Source of the DNA: Micrasema longulum
Lineage: Eukaryota; Arthropoda; Insecta; Trichoptera; Brachycentridae
Direction: 5' to 3'
Assembly: GCA_022494885.1 (NCBI GenBank)
Contig: JAGVSM010001184.1
Coordinates: 186,001-250,000 of the forward strand
DNA: 64,000 bases
Shown: in pieces, positions 1-11,689 of the stretch
Numbering within the stretch: position 1 is the stretch's first letter
How the letters are laid out: the number at the start of each line of letters is the position of its first letter
Translations under genes and position numbers: made by a program
Notes under the pieces: model-generated
What the model saw: the letters and a program-made list of their open reading frames with translations, nothing else
What the model was told of the DNA's origin: nothing
Database searches by the model: none

Positions 1-118
1 GCTATCCTGAACAGTGCGAAACAGCTCCTCCACAGTTCTAATCCTGGTCCATGCGAGGATGTTTCGAAGCCAGGAAAGCTGTTTTCTTCCGACACCTCTA
101 GGTCCCTCGATCTCCCCC
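1..118 (-). repeat. RTE-like LINE C-terminal fragment
   Basis: Minus-strand translation gives GRKQLSWLRNILAWTRIRT followed by VEELFRTVQDS, the usual carboxy end of RTE-like endonuclease/reverse-transcriptase polyproteins in insects. It is cut by the window edge. The same segment occurs at 27290-27720. Confidence 0.6.
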
Positions 119-189
119 TTTATTTATTTATTATATCATATAAGATACATATCACAAAAAAATAATAACGTATCCTAACTCTATGAGGC

Positions 190-950
190 ATTGAGATCTA
201 CTGATTCATTTGTTGACTTACCGTAAACCGAAAATCTATCACAACTTTCTTATCCTTAGTTGATTCGAAAGGAATAGTGACGCTATGCAAAGTAGTTCGT
301 TTATATTCATCATCACCATTCTCTTTCCGCACCTAATGGTGCATGTGGCACTGCATTGGTACATCAATCGCAGCGTATCTTAATCATTTTTGTTACATGA
401 ATGTCAGATGATCAGTGTTATACGCTTCAGGTAGCAGTCCAGAGACTATGAAATATTCTGGTTTGAAAACACACGGAATCGAACCCGAGACCTCTCGCAT
501 GGTAGGCAAACGCGCTGACCATCACACCACGAGGCCGAAACCTTTTTTATTATGATTTTTTTCATACATTTTCAAGAAACTACACCTTACAATTTAATGC
601 TCTAATTTTTACCGCGCGTAAAAATACATTTGTTATATCCGATTTCCAGTAGAGCTGAACATTCTCTTTGATGTAATAAATGTTTATTTACACGCGATAA
701 AAATTAGAGCATTTGATTGTACGGCGAAGTTTTTCAAAAATGTATGAAAAAAAACTACCGTCTCAAGTTCTTCCGAATCAACCAATGATAGAGTGTTGTG
801 GGATATTTCCGGTTTCCGGGAAGCCACCTTACCACTCAAGATAACTCACCGACTATGACTAGTGACGTCACAGGCGGAGTAATTTCAAAATTACAAAGAT
901 TTAAAAATCATAGCGACGATACTATGAAAAGATAACATGAAAATTTGGCT
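190..950. repeat. Fold-back (long inverted repeat) element
   Basis: The inner arms at about 554-630 and 680-755 are inverted copies: ATGCTCTAATTTTTACCGCG on the left matches CGCGATAAAAATTAGAGCAT on the right. The outer arms also pair. ACCGAAAATCTATCACAAC near 227 resembles the complement of the stretch around 805-825, and a TTGATTCGAAAGG-like block pairs with CTTCCGAATCAACC near 770. The left outer arm is split by a SINE at 306-541. Related single arms lie at about 26030-26330 and 42430-42690. Confidence 0.6.
306..541 (-). mobile_element. tRNA-derived SINE, family A, nearly full length
   Basis: On the minus strand it begins GCCTCGTGGTGTGATGGTCA (A-box-like), then GAGGTCTCGGGTTCGATTCC (B-box-like). 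A body follows containing AATATTTCATAGTCTCTGGA and GATACGCTGCGATTGATGTA, ending in an ATGATGAAT tail. It is inserted in the left arm of the fold-back element. Other copies are at 9381, 20110, 21935, 36308, 39590, 46145, 47560 and 62370. Confidence 0.75.
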
Positions 951-1414
951 TAGTTTGATAGTTTGTTAACAAATAAAAAAAATAAAATTAACAAACCGCT
1001 AAACTTCCTAATCCAGCTGAAATTTTCACGGATCTGTTTACATTTTCAAAATGGGTTGAAATGGGTTCATCATTTTTTCATAAAACACATTTTGTCAATT
1101 TAAATGTAAACGCAACCATTATTTAACTGGTTTTCAAGTTCATATAAAATATTTTTTTATTCTAACAAATCGAGAAGACAAACCTTTTTAAAGGTAAAGT
1201 CTTGATTTCACATGAAAATACCAACTGCTTTCTCTAAGACACAAAGAAGGCTGAGACCCACTTTTTCAGTGCTTTTCACACATTATTTATTTACTTTTTT
1301 CTGTTTTTTTTTTAGTTCTAATTTAGTTGTGTTCGTTTTGTTATTGAATACTAAATACTTGTTTTACTATAATTTTTAATCATTTTTCACTTAATAATTA
1401 TAATTTGTATAAAT

Positions 1415-1723
1415 TACATTAAATTTTAGTTATGCGTCGACCGGTTTTGAGATTACTACATCATCTTCAGGATTTATACTAACTTTAAATCACTAGCGTT
1501 ACTATTTATATTGATACTAAAATATAGTCAGAAAAGAACCGAAGAATTAAAAAAAGAGATAAAAAAGATGCTATTAATCATAGCGAGAATAATTTTAGAA
1601 GAGGAATCGAAGTTAACTCATTTTATGTTTTAGGAAATTTTTGGTTACAGCTCTAATTATTTTTAATTTTGATGAAGTAGTAACTTCAAAACCGTTAGAC
1701 GTGTAACTAAAAATTAATGTGGT
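1415..1723. repeat. MITE with about 50-bp terminal inverted repeats
   Basis: The left end ACATTAAATTTTAGTTATGC and following CGTCGACCGGTTTTGAGATT match the complement of the right end, which contains CAAAACCGTTAGACGTGTAA. The arms hold the ACCGGTTTTGA..CATCATCTTCAG motif that recurs in other elements here. No coding capacity is seen inside. Confidence 0.6.
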
Positions 1724-2099
1724 TTATCCAAACTTATAAACAAATAAATGTAAAATGTCATACCACAAAGTCAAAAATGTTTTTGATATTTATTGATTTA
1801 TTTTATTTAATTTTTTCATTCAAAATTATACTCGTATTTATTAAAGCTTTTTAGGCTGTGCCCGTGTAAATAAAAAAAAATTAAAAATCCATATAAAATA
1901 AAATAATGATTTGTTTATCTAAAACCAACGAAACACCACCCCATTTCCCTGTGTGGGTAAACAGAAAGGATAGAACGCCACATCTCGCATACAGACGTCG
2001 CTTCCTCTTTATTGACTTTTGGGAATTAAAAGAGCTGAAACCTTTTTTGATGTTGATGAGATTCATCTGGCTGAATGACAAAAGTCAAGAGTGAAAGTA

Positions 2100-2620
2100 C
2101 ATTCCTCCACATAACCGAAACCGTTATGAAGACCGTGGGTCTTTCTATCGGTTTCTCTCAAACAAAAAGCCATGTTTTTTTGTCAATAAACGAGTTTCTC
2201 TTTTAAAATCTACAATCTTCCTTAATCTCTTCTCCTTTCCTCTTTCCTGTTTTTTCCTTTTCCCATTGATTAATAGTTTTGATTTAAGGTAATTTATAAA
2301 CGAATAAGTTTATTTCTATTTTTGTGTATCTTAAGCTTTTTATTCTTTATATGTATGTCTGTAACTTGAATTATAATAAAAAAAACTATTATTTTATTGG
2401 TTGGTTGAAAGAAATTGCCATTTGGCAATAAGCCCGCTAATGTATAAATAACATTATGCACAAAAAGTTTAATAAAATATATTTTTATTTATCAATATTT
2501 TTATTGAATTTAACTCTAGAAACCGTTTTGAAGACCGTGGGTTTTCTATCGGTTTTTCTCAAACAAAAAGCCATGTTTTTTTGTCAATAAACGAGTTACT
2601 CTTTTAAAATGTACAATTTT
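2100..2620 (+). repeat. Direct repeat pair of about 100 bp
   Basis: A segment with GAAGACCGTGGG, TATCGGTTT and CAAACAAAAAGCCATG occurs at about 2108-2212 and again at 2520-2620, roughly 410 bp apart. The second copy is flanked on both sides by an A/T-rich ATTTTTATT(G/A)AATTTAACTCTA unit. This may be a solo element with short direct repeats or a simple segmental duplication. Confidence 0.5.
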
Positions 2621-2819
2621 ATTTACCGATATTTTTATTAAATTTAACTCTACTGCTTTTACTGTTTCTTTCACTGTGAGTTCAGCAAATTATATTGGGG
2701 GCCTTCGTCGGATATGGTCATTCATCCACATGACCATATTGTAAACACGAATGGTAGCAAAAACTGTATTTACTTGTATCTAATAGCCTATGTCCATTAT
2801 AATAACAAAAGTTAACAGA

Positions 2820-2985
2820 TGGAAGAGTTAAGGAAATGTGGATGTTTAAACATAGGCAGAATGGTGAATGTCACACAGTGTTAAACCAGCCAATGACAGG
2901 TCACAAGTCTTGTAAATGCCTAGGCTTTCAAATTCTCTTCTCAAAAACGTTTTCCCTCTATTGCAACAAATTTAGATCTTAATGT
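2820..2985 (+). repeat. MITE copy (CAGATCT..TTGCAAC family), truncated
   Basis: It contains AGATGGAAGAGTTAAGGAAA, AACCAGCCAATGACAGGTCA and ends at TTGCAACAAATTTAGATCT. It shares long blocks with the more complete copy at 8704-8917, but the order of the first part is rearranged. Confidence 0.5.
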
Positions 2986-3896
2986 TATTTAATTTTTACA
3001 ACCGACACCGATTCGGTACTGGCCTTTTCATTCCACAAAAATGTCGTGCATTCTTAATTTTAATATCTTGTACAAGTATGTAAACAAATAATACTTCACA
3101 GAACTAACGTTTCCTTCGCATGTCATAACTATATTATTGTGAGTGTCTACTTGTACCCAGTTTAAATTTCTTATTAAGAAGGTTTTTTTTGCACAAAGAG
3201 TTGTTAACAGTGTGGTAGAACATAAAATAATATCTTTACCTCAGAGCGTAAAATGCGGGAGTCAACTTTTTGCCATTTTGAAGTAAAAATTGATAAATTA
3301 TCACAATAAGCTATTTTTACGTGAATAAAACGAGAAGTCCACTTTCGTCTTATAAATGGTTTTTATAGTTAAAATAAAAATCTGAAGTCCACTTTGTTTT
3401 AACGAAAAATGTGTATGTTTTAATGTTGTCCCAGATACCCTTTTTTTAAATGTACTCTTAATATCAAAATAATCATTATTTTACATTCAAACTATCTCAT
3501 TCGGTTCAAAAGGTTTTGAAAATCGCAATATCAAAAAATCTCGTTTCTTGAACATTTCATTCATTGTGACTCCCGTGGATTGTCTTTCAAGGTACAGATA
3601 TTTTGGATAATTATTTTTTTAAGTACGAACCGTTACACTTTTTATAAAAAAAAATACATAAACAATATTTAAATCTATTCTAAATCAGTAAAATCCGTGT
3701 GTGAGATAGAACCAGGACCATGGACGTGTATTTTCGACTCGATGGCTACTCTCAGGTAAAAATCCTAAAAAACGATATCGAGTGTAGATTACCGTATTTT
3801 GCGGACCGTAGACGTTCTTTTTTACTTTGAAATTTCAACCAAAAATTGAGGTGCGTCTTATGGTCCGATGAGTCTTATCATCCTCAAAATAGGTAG

Positions 3897-3955
3897 TCCA
3901 CTTTGCAGTGGTTGGAGCATTCGCCTACCATGTTTGAAGTTCGAGTTTTATTTTT
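3897..3955 (+). mobile_element. SINE family A head fragment
   Basis: The sequence reads GCAGTGGTTGGAGCATTCGC then CTACCATGTTTGAAGTTCGA, resembling the A-box to B-box part of the family A SINE. The body is missing or diverged. Confidence 0.4.
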
Positions 3956-4289
3956 TAACCTTTCCTAGCCGACCTAGCCTGAGCGTTAAAAAAAACGGCG
4001 AGTTCCTGAGGAGGTACTAGGAATACTTCAACTGAAATGCTTTAAATACGACTTCAAAGGTAATAATTATGTCATTATTATTGTCATGGTAGTGTTTATA
4101 AAACTGTTTTAGGTTTTCTGCAAAATTCATACATTTTTGATAGTATATGACATAGCACTCCTTTTGCTGCCTAGACGTTGAATAACACAGATCTAAAGTC
4201 ACGCAATCCGTCGGCGGGTAGTGAGAGGGGAAATGTACGTAAAATTGTAAAAATGAAGCATTTTAGGGTACAAAGTTTTATTTACTTTG

Positions 4290-4370
4290 TAATAAGTGGT
4301 AGTGATGTGGACTCCAGATCAGAGATTCGAACCCCACTCTACGCTGTCTCCCATAATGGCCCCGAAATGG
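4290..4370 (+). mobile_element. SINE family B (tRNA-like) fragment
   Basis: The tRNA-like stretch GTGGTAGTGATGTGGACTCC then AGAGATTCGAACCCCACTCT matches the better-preserved minus-strand copies at 31310-31445 and 51205-51345. The GATTCGAACCCC part is a B-box. Confidence 0.45.
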
Positions 4371-4669
4371 AATAAAAATGCACTTAGAAACCTAATGTAT
4401 CAGATGATTTCAATGAGAAGAAGGAAAATATTGGTAATTATACCATTTTTTGCAGAAAAAGTTTTACGATGTGAATTATATTCCCAATAAAACTAATCTT
4501 TATATACAAAACGCAATATTCGTATGTGTGTCCTTGATAGACTGAATATCGACTGGACCGATTTATGTGCGGTTTTAAGCGAAATATAGATCCTGGCCAC
4601 GAGCATATTTATAGCTTTTAAAATCTTCAATTTATACAGTAGAAAAAAATTTAGGAGGGTAAATGTTCT

Positions 4670-5050
4670 TTTTTATCCATCACCAGGGTTACGTTCGACG
4701 AGAATGCATACAATAAAAAATTGGGAAGATGTGATTTTTTAGTGAGTAAAAAAAGTTTTTTTTTTAATGTTTACAACCACATTTGTTTTTTATGGATCCC
4801 AGTCAGATTATCTCATTAAATTCCTTATAATTTCTACTTATTTATTTATTTTTACTGGATTTTTGAAAATACTATCAACTGACATTCGATACATTTTTAA
4901 AAAACCGCATTTTAAATATAGTGCACCCCTGTTGGTGAGAAAAACAAAGTTTGATATTGAACTTTCGATTGTGTTCATTCAGTCTATAAAGGAGCATGTA
5001 CTCAAATCTAGCAATAGCAAAGCATTTCCGGGTTCAGCTCGTATATTATA
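4670..5050 (+). repeat. Interspersed repeat shared with 32270-32540
   Basis: TGGATCCCAGTCAGATTATC, CATTAAATTCCTTATAATTT and TTTTTACTGGATTTT are shared in the same order with 32380-32460. A 94-codon open frame overlaps the repeat, but I recognise no protein motif in it. Confidence 0.45.
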
Positions 5051-5639
5051 AATACTCGATGAATAAATTCATAGATTCTTACAAAAACTTGACTAACGTA
5101 CCCAACTATTCAAATATGCGTATTTTTTAAATATTGATTTATAATAGACAATAAGATAATGAAATAAAATATATCTTTTGTGATCTTTGTGTTCAATGAC
5201 GTATATATTATTTCATAGTCACGTTTCAAGTGCCTAAAACATGGTATTCTTTTTATTTATTAATAAAAAATATTAGGTAGTAACATAAGTTGCGTCTGTT
5301 TTTTCCTGATTTATTAATGAGCACCAAAATGAAAACAAAATGGTGAAGATAACGTCATTCGAAAGAAAATTTTCTGCTTTATAATGTATCGTGTTTAGGA
5401 CTTACATTCGAGACTCGAAACTCGAGACGCTAGTATCGAAATTTCGAGACCAGCAGTACGATTCTACACGCTCTCTAGGGGTAGACAACACGTTGCTAGC
5501 AAGTAATTTACATACTCATTAAAAAATAAAACCATTACAATATCATATAATAAAGAAAATGAAAGTAGAACTTTACAATCTAATTATAGCGCAGGCAACA
5601 CTAAGAATCCAAAGCGAAAAACACACTCGCCGGCCAGAG

Positions 5640-5762
5640 GTGACATTTCAAACGCTCTCGCGGCCGTAGAAAAAGCTTGTATCTCGCGTATTTACATACA
5701 AAATACGCGAGATAAAAGTGTTTTTTACGGCTGCGAAAGCGGTTCAGAATAGCACCGCAGGT
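5640..5762. repeat. Hairpin element (palindrome)
   Basis: CTCGCGGCCGTAGAAAAAGC and TTGTATCTCGCGTATTT pair with AAATACGCGAGATAAAAGTG and TTTTTTACGGCTGCGAAAG around a short ACATACA loop. Its GC-rich arms stand out from the AT-rich surroundings, as expected for a small fold-back MITE. Confidence 0.6.
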
Positions 5763-5974
5763 CAAACGAGCAGAACTGCTCGAATGTACCTTTGCTGAAG
5801 CTGCACAAAATAATGATATACTCTCTTAGCGTCCGGAGCATGATGGCTGCTGGTGGCCATCCGACTTCACCCTTAACTCGTTGGTTAAAGAAGATTTTTC
5901 TGTTAGTTATTTTAGCTAGGCTATTTTGATCTATGTTTGGTGATATAGGAATAGTTTGTTGATACGTTTAGTAA

Positions 5975-6150
5975 AATAAATAAAAACAACTTTGTTTTTA
6001 ACCACTTTTTTTTCACCAGCCAATGACAGGTCATAAGGCTTGTGGATGCCTGGACTTCTATATTCCCTTCTCTAAAATGTTCTTCATCTCTGTTGCATTG
6101 TGTTAAAAAATAAGTGGTTAAAAACAGAGTAGTTTTTATTTATTTTTTTA
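5975..6150. repeat. MITE with AACTTTGTTTTTAACCACTT termini, chimeric interior
   Basis: The left terminus ACAACTTTGTTTTTAACCAC pairs with the right terminus AAGTGGTTAAAAACAGAGTA. Sister copies are at 16303-16440 and 35575-35735. The interior does not match the sisters. It carries CAGCCAATGACAGGTCATAA and a GTTGCA-containing end, which belong to the separate repeat family seen at 2820 and 8704. Confidence 0.6.
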
Positions 6151-6401
6151 TAATGTAAAACCACAACGTTAGTGCTTCAAATATAAAATTTATACTGGAC
6201 ATGTTTAGTATTAATTATAATTAAATGTATGCTATGATGTGATTTGTTTACTACGTGCACTTTTTTGTTATATCGTTACGTAGTATCGAATTGACTCGAA
6301 ATCGCGAAAAGTCTCAAAATTTCGAAACTTGGTCTCGTCTTGAGACTCAAATTTGTGTAGACTGTTTGCTTTTACATTAAATGTATTATTTTATTTGCCT
6401 T

Positions 6402-6720
6402 TAAAATGGAATGTCAAGTAGACGAAAGTGAGCATTTTTGACATCTTCTGTTCGCTTTCAATCGAGGAAATAAAGCTACCAATGCTGCTCGCGATATTGG
6501 CGCAGTGTACGGTGAAGATTTTATGAATTATCATTGAGATATAATATATAGAGATATTACTCCATACAAATCCGAGCTAAAAAGTCGTCCTCAAAGGACA
6601 GGGATTGACCAGCGGAGATAACAAATATCGTCACGTCGACTTTGACAAGCAAAACAAGTAGTACAGTAAAAAGCACGGACTTTTTACATCGGTCTACTGT
6701 AAGTTATATTTAGTAAGTCG
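6402..6720 (+). pseudogene. Decayed mariner transposase fragment
   Basis: Conceptual translation gives a stretch like HLLFAFNRGNKATNAARDIG then AVYGED, recognisable as the N-terminal helix-turn-helix of mariner transposases (family form: FNRG.NAAEAAR.I..VYGE). Stops and frameshifts follow at once, and no catalytic region is seen. Confidence 0.5.
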
Positions 6721-7204
6721 CTCCCTTCCGCATACGCGTCACCTTTGTTTGTCAATTCGCTTTACGCCCAACTAACTGAGACATGACATTAAAGTACGTA
6801 TAAATAAATTTTTGACATTAAAATAGCTATTCTAAACATTACTTGCCGGTGAAAGGTTATACCATCGCTTTTCAGATCGATTTGTGCAGTATCTTAGCGT
6901 ACATATAGGCATTTTACTAATTTCGAGGAGAAAAGTAGCTGGCGATCACTCGCAACAGACTAAAGTCCGTTCTATAAAACATAGACCAATTGGCCGCAGG
7001 TTGAGGGAACATATTTCGAATGCTTTTGTTTACTCTAGTAATATACCTCGATGTGAATTATTGACTAATTTACATTGACATAATATATTATACCTCAGTG
7101 CTAATTTGTTGTTTTTTTTGTGTCTCTTGTTCTCTTCATTTGGACAAAACGGACACAATTTATGTTGACACGTAATATATAACATGTTATACTCTCAGGA
7201 TTGA

Positions 7205-7290
7205 AATTTATTTCAACAGAGAGGGAAAATATTTTTGAGAAATATGGAAATCTAGGCATTCACAGGTTATCACATCACCTGTTATCTAGT
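7205..7290 (-). repeat. Fragment of the CAGATCT..TTGCAAC repeat family
   Basis: ACAGAGAGGGAAAATATTTT then GGAAATCTAGGCATTCACAG parallels the 5' part of the copy at 8704-8917. The rest is diverged. Confidence 0.4.
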
Positions 7291-7639
7291 TCAGGAATAA
7301 TAAATATTATTATTAATGAAATGTGTAACAATGTTACAATTTAACAACAATATATTATATCTTTCCCTACATTAAATTATATTTTATAATTTTATATCAC
7401 TAAGGACTTATCATATACTATATCTGTATTACTAAGGTGTTATCTATTGGTGTGTTAATTGGGTGATAAAAAAACACATGGTAAGTAACCTAAATCGTGC
7501 CACATTGCAGAATTTCCTACATGATTATTAAATATTATAAATACAATTTTACTCTAATATAATTTGTAGTGTTTTTTTGTGGTTGTGTATCTTGTTCTCT
7601 TCGTTTGTAAAAAAACGGACGCAGCAAACTCCGGTGACA

Positions 7640-7880
7640 ACTGTCGTCAAGCGGAGGCGATACGGTTGGCTAGGCCATATACTGCGGATGCCTCCTGAGA
7701 GCCTTAACCACGCTTAGCATCAGGTTCTCGACGTTCTGGATGTCCACTGCTGACTGTTTGTCGGCAGTTTATGTCAGAACATCGGAACGAGAACCTGACA
7801 TGGAAGGACGCAAAGGAGTTAACAGCCGATAGCGATGCATGGAGGCTCTTTGTGGATACCAAATGTTCCAACTAGGGAGC
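7640..7880 (+). pseudogene. LINE C-terminal fragment (RTE-like)
   Basis: Reads [20 protein letters not shown] then stops. WLGHILRM is the standard tail of RTE/R1-like polyproteins. The following DNA still resembles a further C-terminal block in other frames. A sister fragment is at 54845-55045. Confidence 0.55.
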
Positions 7881-8239
7881 GGACATGGAATGATGATAAT
7901 GATTATATAATTGATAATGCCCATATAGTTAAATAAAGAGAAAAATCACATTCACACTATGAATTCATTGCATCACGTAATTGGATGCGTGGTCGGTTTT
8001 TTCTACAACAAACGTATTCTCGCATTTTCTCCCTGGATTATGAGAGCGATTATTCTTAACACACTATTATAAATATCCACCATAGGCGTATCCCTACTCT
8101 TTTTTTTAGTAAATAGTCTTTTGTAGGAGCTAGGATTATCCAAAACCCCTTTAAAGCGTCTAGTTTTTTTCGCCGTTTTCGGACGTACGGTATTCAAATA
8201 TAATGATTATTTATGAAAAAAACAAAAACAAAGAAAATT

Positions 8240-8440
8240 TATTTCCAATACTCTTTCTTTAAAAAAAAGTTTAGTTTTGGGGTGCGGAAAACGGAAATAT
8301 GAGACCTCAAACTTGACGATTTTAGTTCGGCATAATCAGTCCGACGCGACGTGCGGTTATCTTTTGTGCACAGTATTAGGGGAGGCATCCTTGAAGGAGT
8401 GACAGAAACCCTATATTCAAATACCTATTCATCAAACCGA
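8240..8440 (+). repeat. Interspersed repeat shared with 55230-55395
   Basis: Blocks GTTTTGGGGTGC, CGATTTTAGTT, TTTTGCACAGTAT and CAAATACCTATTCATCAAA occur in the same order at both places. Class unknown. Confidence 0.45.
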
Positions 8441-8703
8441 CCTTCGACGCAAATCTTAAAAATAACAACTGCTAGCTTTAGGATCAGCAAATAAAACTCA
8501 TTTTGCCGTTAATTTGTGTCATTTAAGGAAGGTTGAATGTTGATATTCCCTTGGGGTAAAATCCGGTAATAATCTACAAATATTCGAACGTACTAGAAAT
8601 ATTGTTTAAGGATTTTTTTTTTCAGAACATGGTACGATTTAGAAAGCTGCACGACATACATTGGTTACTTTTCCTATATTAAAACAGCTAAATATTATTT
8701 TAT

Positions 8704-8917
8704 CAGATCTTATTTTTTTGCAACAGAGATGGAAAACATTTTTGAGAAGGGAATATGGAAGTCTTGGCATTTACAGGGCTTATGATCTGTCATTGGCTGG
8801 TTTTAGTGGCCACTTTACACACTGTGTAACATTCACCATTCTGCCCGTGTTTAAACAGATGGAAGAGTTGAGGAAATGTGGATGTTTTCCATTGCCGTTG
8901 CAACAAAATCAGATCTG
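8704..8917. repeat. MITE with CAGATCTTATTTTTTTGCAAC ends, most complete copy
   Basis: The left end runs CAGATCTTATTTTTTTGCAA then CAGAGATGGAAAACAT. The complement of the right end runs CAGATCTGATTTTGTTGCAA then CGGCAATGGAAAACAT, so the terminal inverted repeats are about 35 bp. An 85-codon open frame crosses it, but the inverted ends and the copies at 2820, 7205, 34640 and 52740 argue for a MITE. No clear target duplication was seen. Confidence 0.6.
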
Positions 8918-9380
8918 AATAACTCCCCAGCCTGTCCAGCCTGTCTCGAAACACTGTTGAATGTTGAATTATTTTATCATATCATATTCGTTGATGATCA
9001 CACAGATAAGAAAGTGAAACAGACCCAACAAGCGACATAATATATCGCTTCTAATTTTATATTTTATTCTGAAGGTTCATGACGTTCGTTTTGTACAGTG
9101 TCTAGTGAAATAAAAATATATGTACATAATACAGTGAAATTTCTCTCGTGAAAATACATAAAGTGATGTTTATGTTTTGGGTATAATTTTGGGTATTCAA
9201 CTTTTATCGGGCGAGGAATTTTACTGTTTTGACAAATTTTCTTTATCTGTAACTCTATTTGAACATGGCTGCAAATTTGCTTACTTAAATAAAAACTCCC
9301 ATATAAAATTAAAAAGATATATTTTTTATTATAAACAATGAAAGTTTAAATGCTGTAAGGTGAACATAAAAAAAGACAAT

Positions 9381-9590
9381 CACAGCATTGGCACACCAAT
9401 CGCAGCGTACCTCGATCATTTTTGTTCCACGAAGGTAAGATTATCAGTCTCACGCTTCAGGTACCAGTCCAAGGACTATGAAATATTTTTAGTTTAAAAC
9501 CTTTTAAATCAATATTTCCTTTCAATCATGTCGCGAATCAAACCCGGCGTCGCGAATCAAACGCGCTGACCATTACGCCACGAGGCTGAC
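9381..9590 (-). mobile_element. SINE family A copy
   Basis: The minus-strand head GCCTCGTGGCGTAATGGTCA is followed by a damaged B-box region (the CGCGAATCAAAC block is repeated). The body contains CTGAAGCGTGAGACTGATAA and GCTGCGATTGGTGTGCCAAT. The ATGATG tail is lost. Confidence 0.65.
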
Positions 9591-9629
9591 AATATATAAT
9601 ATATTGATTCCTAAACAATATTTACAGTC

Positions 9630-9866
9630 TTAGAAACTATTTAAAAGGAACACATCGACAGTACTGTTTAGTGAGATTTTGTTAACGGTTTTGTAGATAC
9701 TTGCCAGAGGTGAAAAAAATCCAACGTTGGTTCTAAAATTTCCTACAGCAATAACAGCATTGGTACGCAAGTTACGGTGAGGTAAATTACAGTTAATTTG
9801 AGAGAGGATGTCATGGGCATCTACATAATTAGATATTTTTTCGAAATAGAATATTAGGCGATCCAA
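9630..9866 (-). pseudogene. Jockey/CR1-like LINE C-terminal fragment
   Basis: A 78-codon frame reads VDAHDILSQINCNLPHRNLR then a basic, FRTN-containing stretch. That matches the post-reverse-transcriptase tail of jockey-like LINEs, where a DxxxILS..N...P.R.TR pattern is common. No upstream catalytic part remains. Confidence 0.5.
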
Positions 9867-10126
9867 AATCCTTCTGAATTCTAAACAACAACAAAAAAGA
9901 AAGGAAATAAATCTTAATAACTATTTTCGTTGGATTTATTTTAATTTTTATATACATAAAACATCCAGAGGGCTTTTATAATACAGATTTGCTTACAAAA
10001 TAAATAATAAGGTGTACAAAAAATAATAGGTAGCAGTTATACCTTCTAAACATAGGTTAAACAGTAAAGTTAATAAAGATATGTTTTAAAAGATACAATA
10101 AAAGTAATTTAAAAGTATGCCATTTA

Positions 10127-10461
10127 ATTTATTATAGAAATAAAAGACGAGTGATACTTTAATCCACAAATTTAGAATATCCAGTGACCGGTTTCATCGC
10201 TTTCGCGACATCTTCGAGACTGGTATCTTTATTAAGGAGTTCAATGTATTTATACAAAACAGAGGTATGGATAGATAATTCAAAGTGATATGAAAGTAAA
10301 TTAAATAAAGTTATTTTTATCTAAGGGATCACTATAAAAAAAATTCGGGTTAACTAATGAGTTGATATTATAATGCTTTTTTAATAATTTTAAGTATTTT
10401 GTTTAATTTTAGTGTCCCATCCTTCGTGAGTATCACTCGTCTTTTATTTCTATAATAAATT
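10127..10461. repeat. MITE with 34-bp terminal inverted repeats
   Basis: The left end ATTTATTATAGAAATAAAAG then ACGAGTGATACT is matched by the complement of the right end around 10430-10461. The interior is A/T-rich with no open frame. One end of the same family is at 59465-59530. Confidence 0.7.
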
Positions 10462-10914
10462 ACAATGAACTTCCATCAATAATTTAACATATTTAAATGC
10501 CATTTAATTGTTACCAAGTGTAAATTAATACCGAAATAAAAAAAATAAAAATACACACACATATTTATATAAACAGATATAGAAAAGTACATTCATCAAT
10601 CAAATTTAAAACATTGTTTTTGCTAATAACTTGTTATGTTGTTCTTTAATTTTTTTTTTAATTTACTTAAAGCGGGCGAAGTATTAAATATATTTTTTTA
10701 AATCCTTGAATTTTTGGCATTTAGATGAAATCACACTAATGAGAACACATTTTTGTGTGGAAAGTACATCTAAATCTGGTGTGTGCAGTGTCTGTTGTAA
10801 AATATTATACTAACCATTTATATGTTAAGAAAAACTAAAAATTCAGTTTTTTTTTCTTAAATTTTAATTTATTTATAAAATGCACTTATGTGCATTCGTC
10901 ATCACCATCATCAG

Positions 10915-11205
10915 TCTTTACCCGTTCAGTGTTATCTGTCCATCGCCAGTCTGAACCATTGATGACCTGCCACCAGACCATCTTGCTCGTGGCCTACCTG
11001 GATTTCTATAGCCGGTTCTCGGTCGCCACTCCGGGGTACTTTTGGTCCGTCTATTAACTATGGTTCTAATAGTATGGCCAGCCCAGTTCCACTTTAGTGA
11101 GACGGTTTTATACGCTACGTCTGTAACCCTAGTTTTTCTCTAACCCATTCGTTTCTTTTTCTGTCCCGCAAACGAATATTCAGCCTCCTTCTTTCCACTG
11201 TTTGT
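10915..11205 (-). pseudogene. RTE-like LINE C-terminal fragment
   Basis: The minus strand gives ERRRLNIRLRDRKRNEWVRE then further blocks in shifted frames (WSGTGLAILLEP.., RPRARWSGG-like). LRDRKRNEWIR..T is a strong RTE signature. Confidence 0.6.
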
Positions 11206-11209
11206 TGTC

Positions 11210-11420
11210 TTACACAAAGTTTTTGTACATTACAAAATATATATTTCAAAGGATACATAGCACGAAAAAAATAACAATACAATTGTAATGTAAAAAAAAA
11301 TAAAAAATGAAAATACTCAGTAATTACCATCAGAGTAAAAGGAAGCCATCATCTCCTTTTCTTTCAGTAACATGAAAGATGTTGATATCCAAAGAGATAC
11401 TTTCGAGTCCGATACTTTAT
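11210..11420. repeat. Interspersed repeat shared with 36480-36690
   Basis: TTTTTGTACATTACAAAATA, GGATACATAGCACGAAAAAA and an ATGAAAGATGTTGATATCC-like block recur in the same order at 36510-36680. Class unknown. Confidence 0.4.
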
Positions 11421-11689
11421 TTATTTATAATTTTACAATTTTTAATATATTTTTTATACAAAATAATGTTGAATTTTACAATAAGTATAATGAAACATGC
11501 CTTAAATCAGTTATTTAACATAGTTAACATAATAAGAAAATAAAAACGTAATTAATCTAATCTATCATCGTATACATAATAAGCAACATAAACTAAAATA
11601 ATTTAAAAAAACATAATAAATTTATATAGACTTGTAGACAAAATTTCATAATCAGGACACACATTTTTACCTATTTGGCTTGATCCACT

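Noticed and set aside
2100..2620. LTR retrotransposon with two short LTRs
   Set aside because: The repeats are about 100 bp with only 410 bp spacing, no primer-binding site and no coding sequence between them.
8661..8918. 85-codon plus-strand frame
   Set aside because: Lies across a MITE with inverted ends that has several other copies; not conserved as protein.
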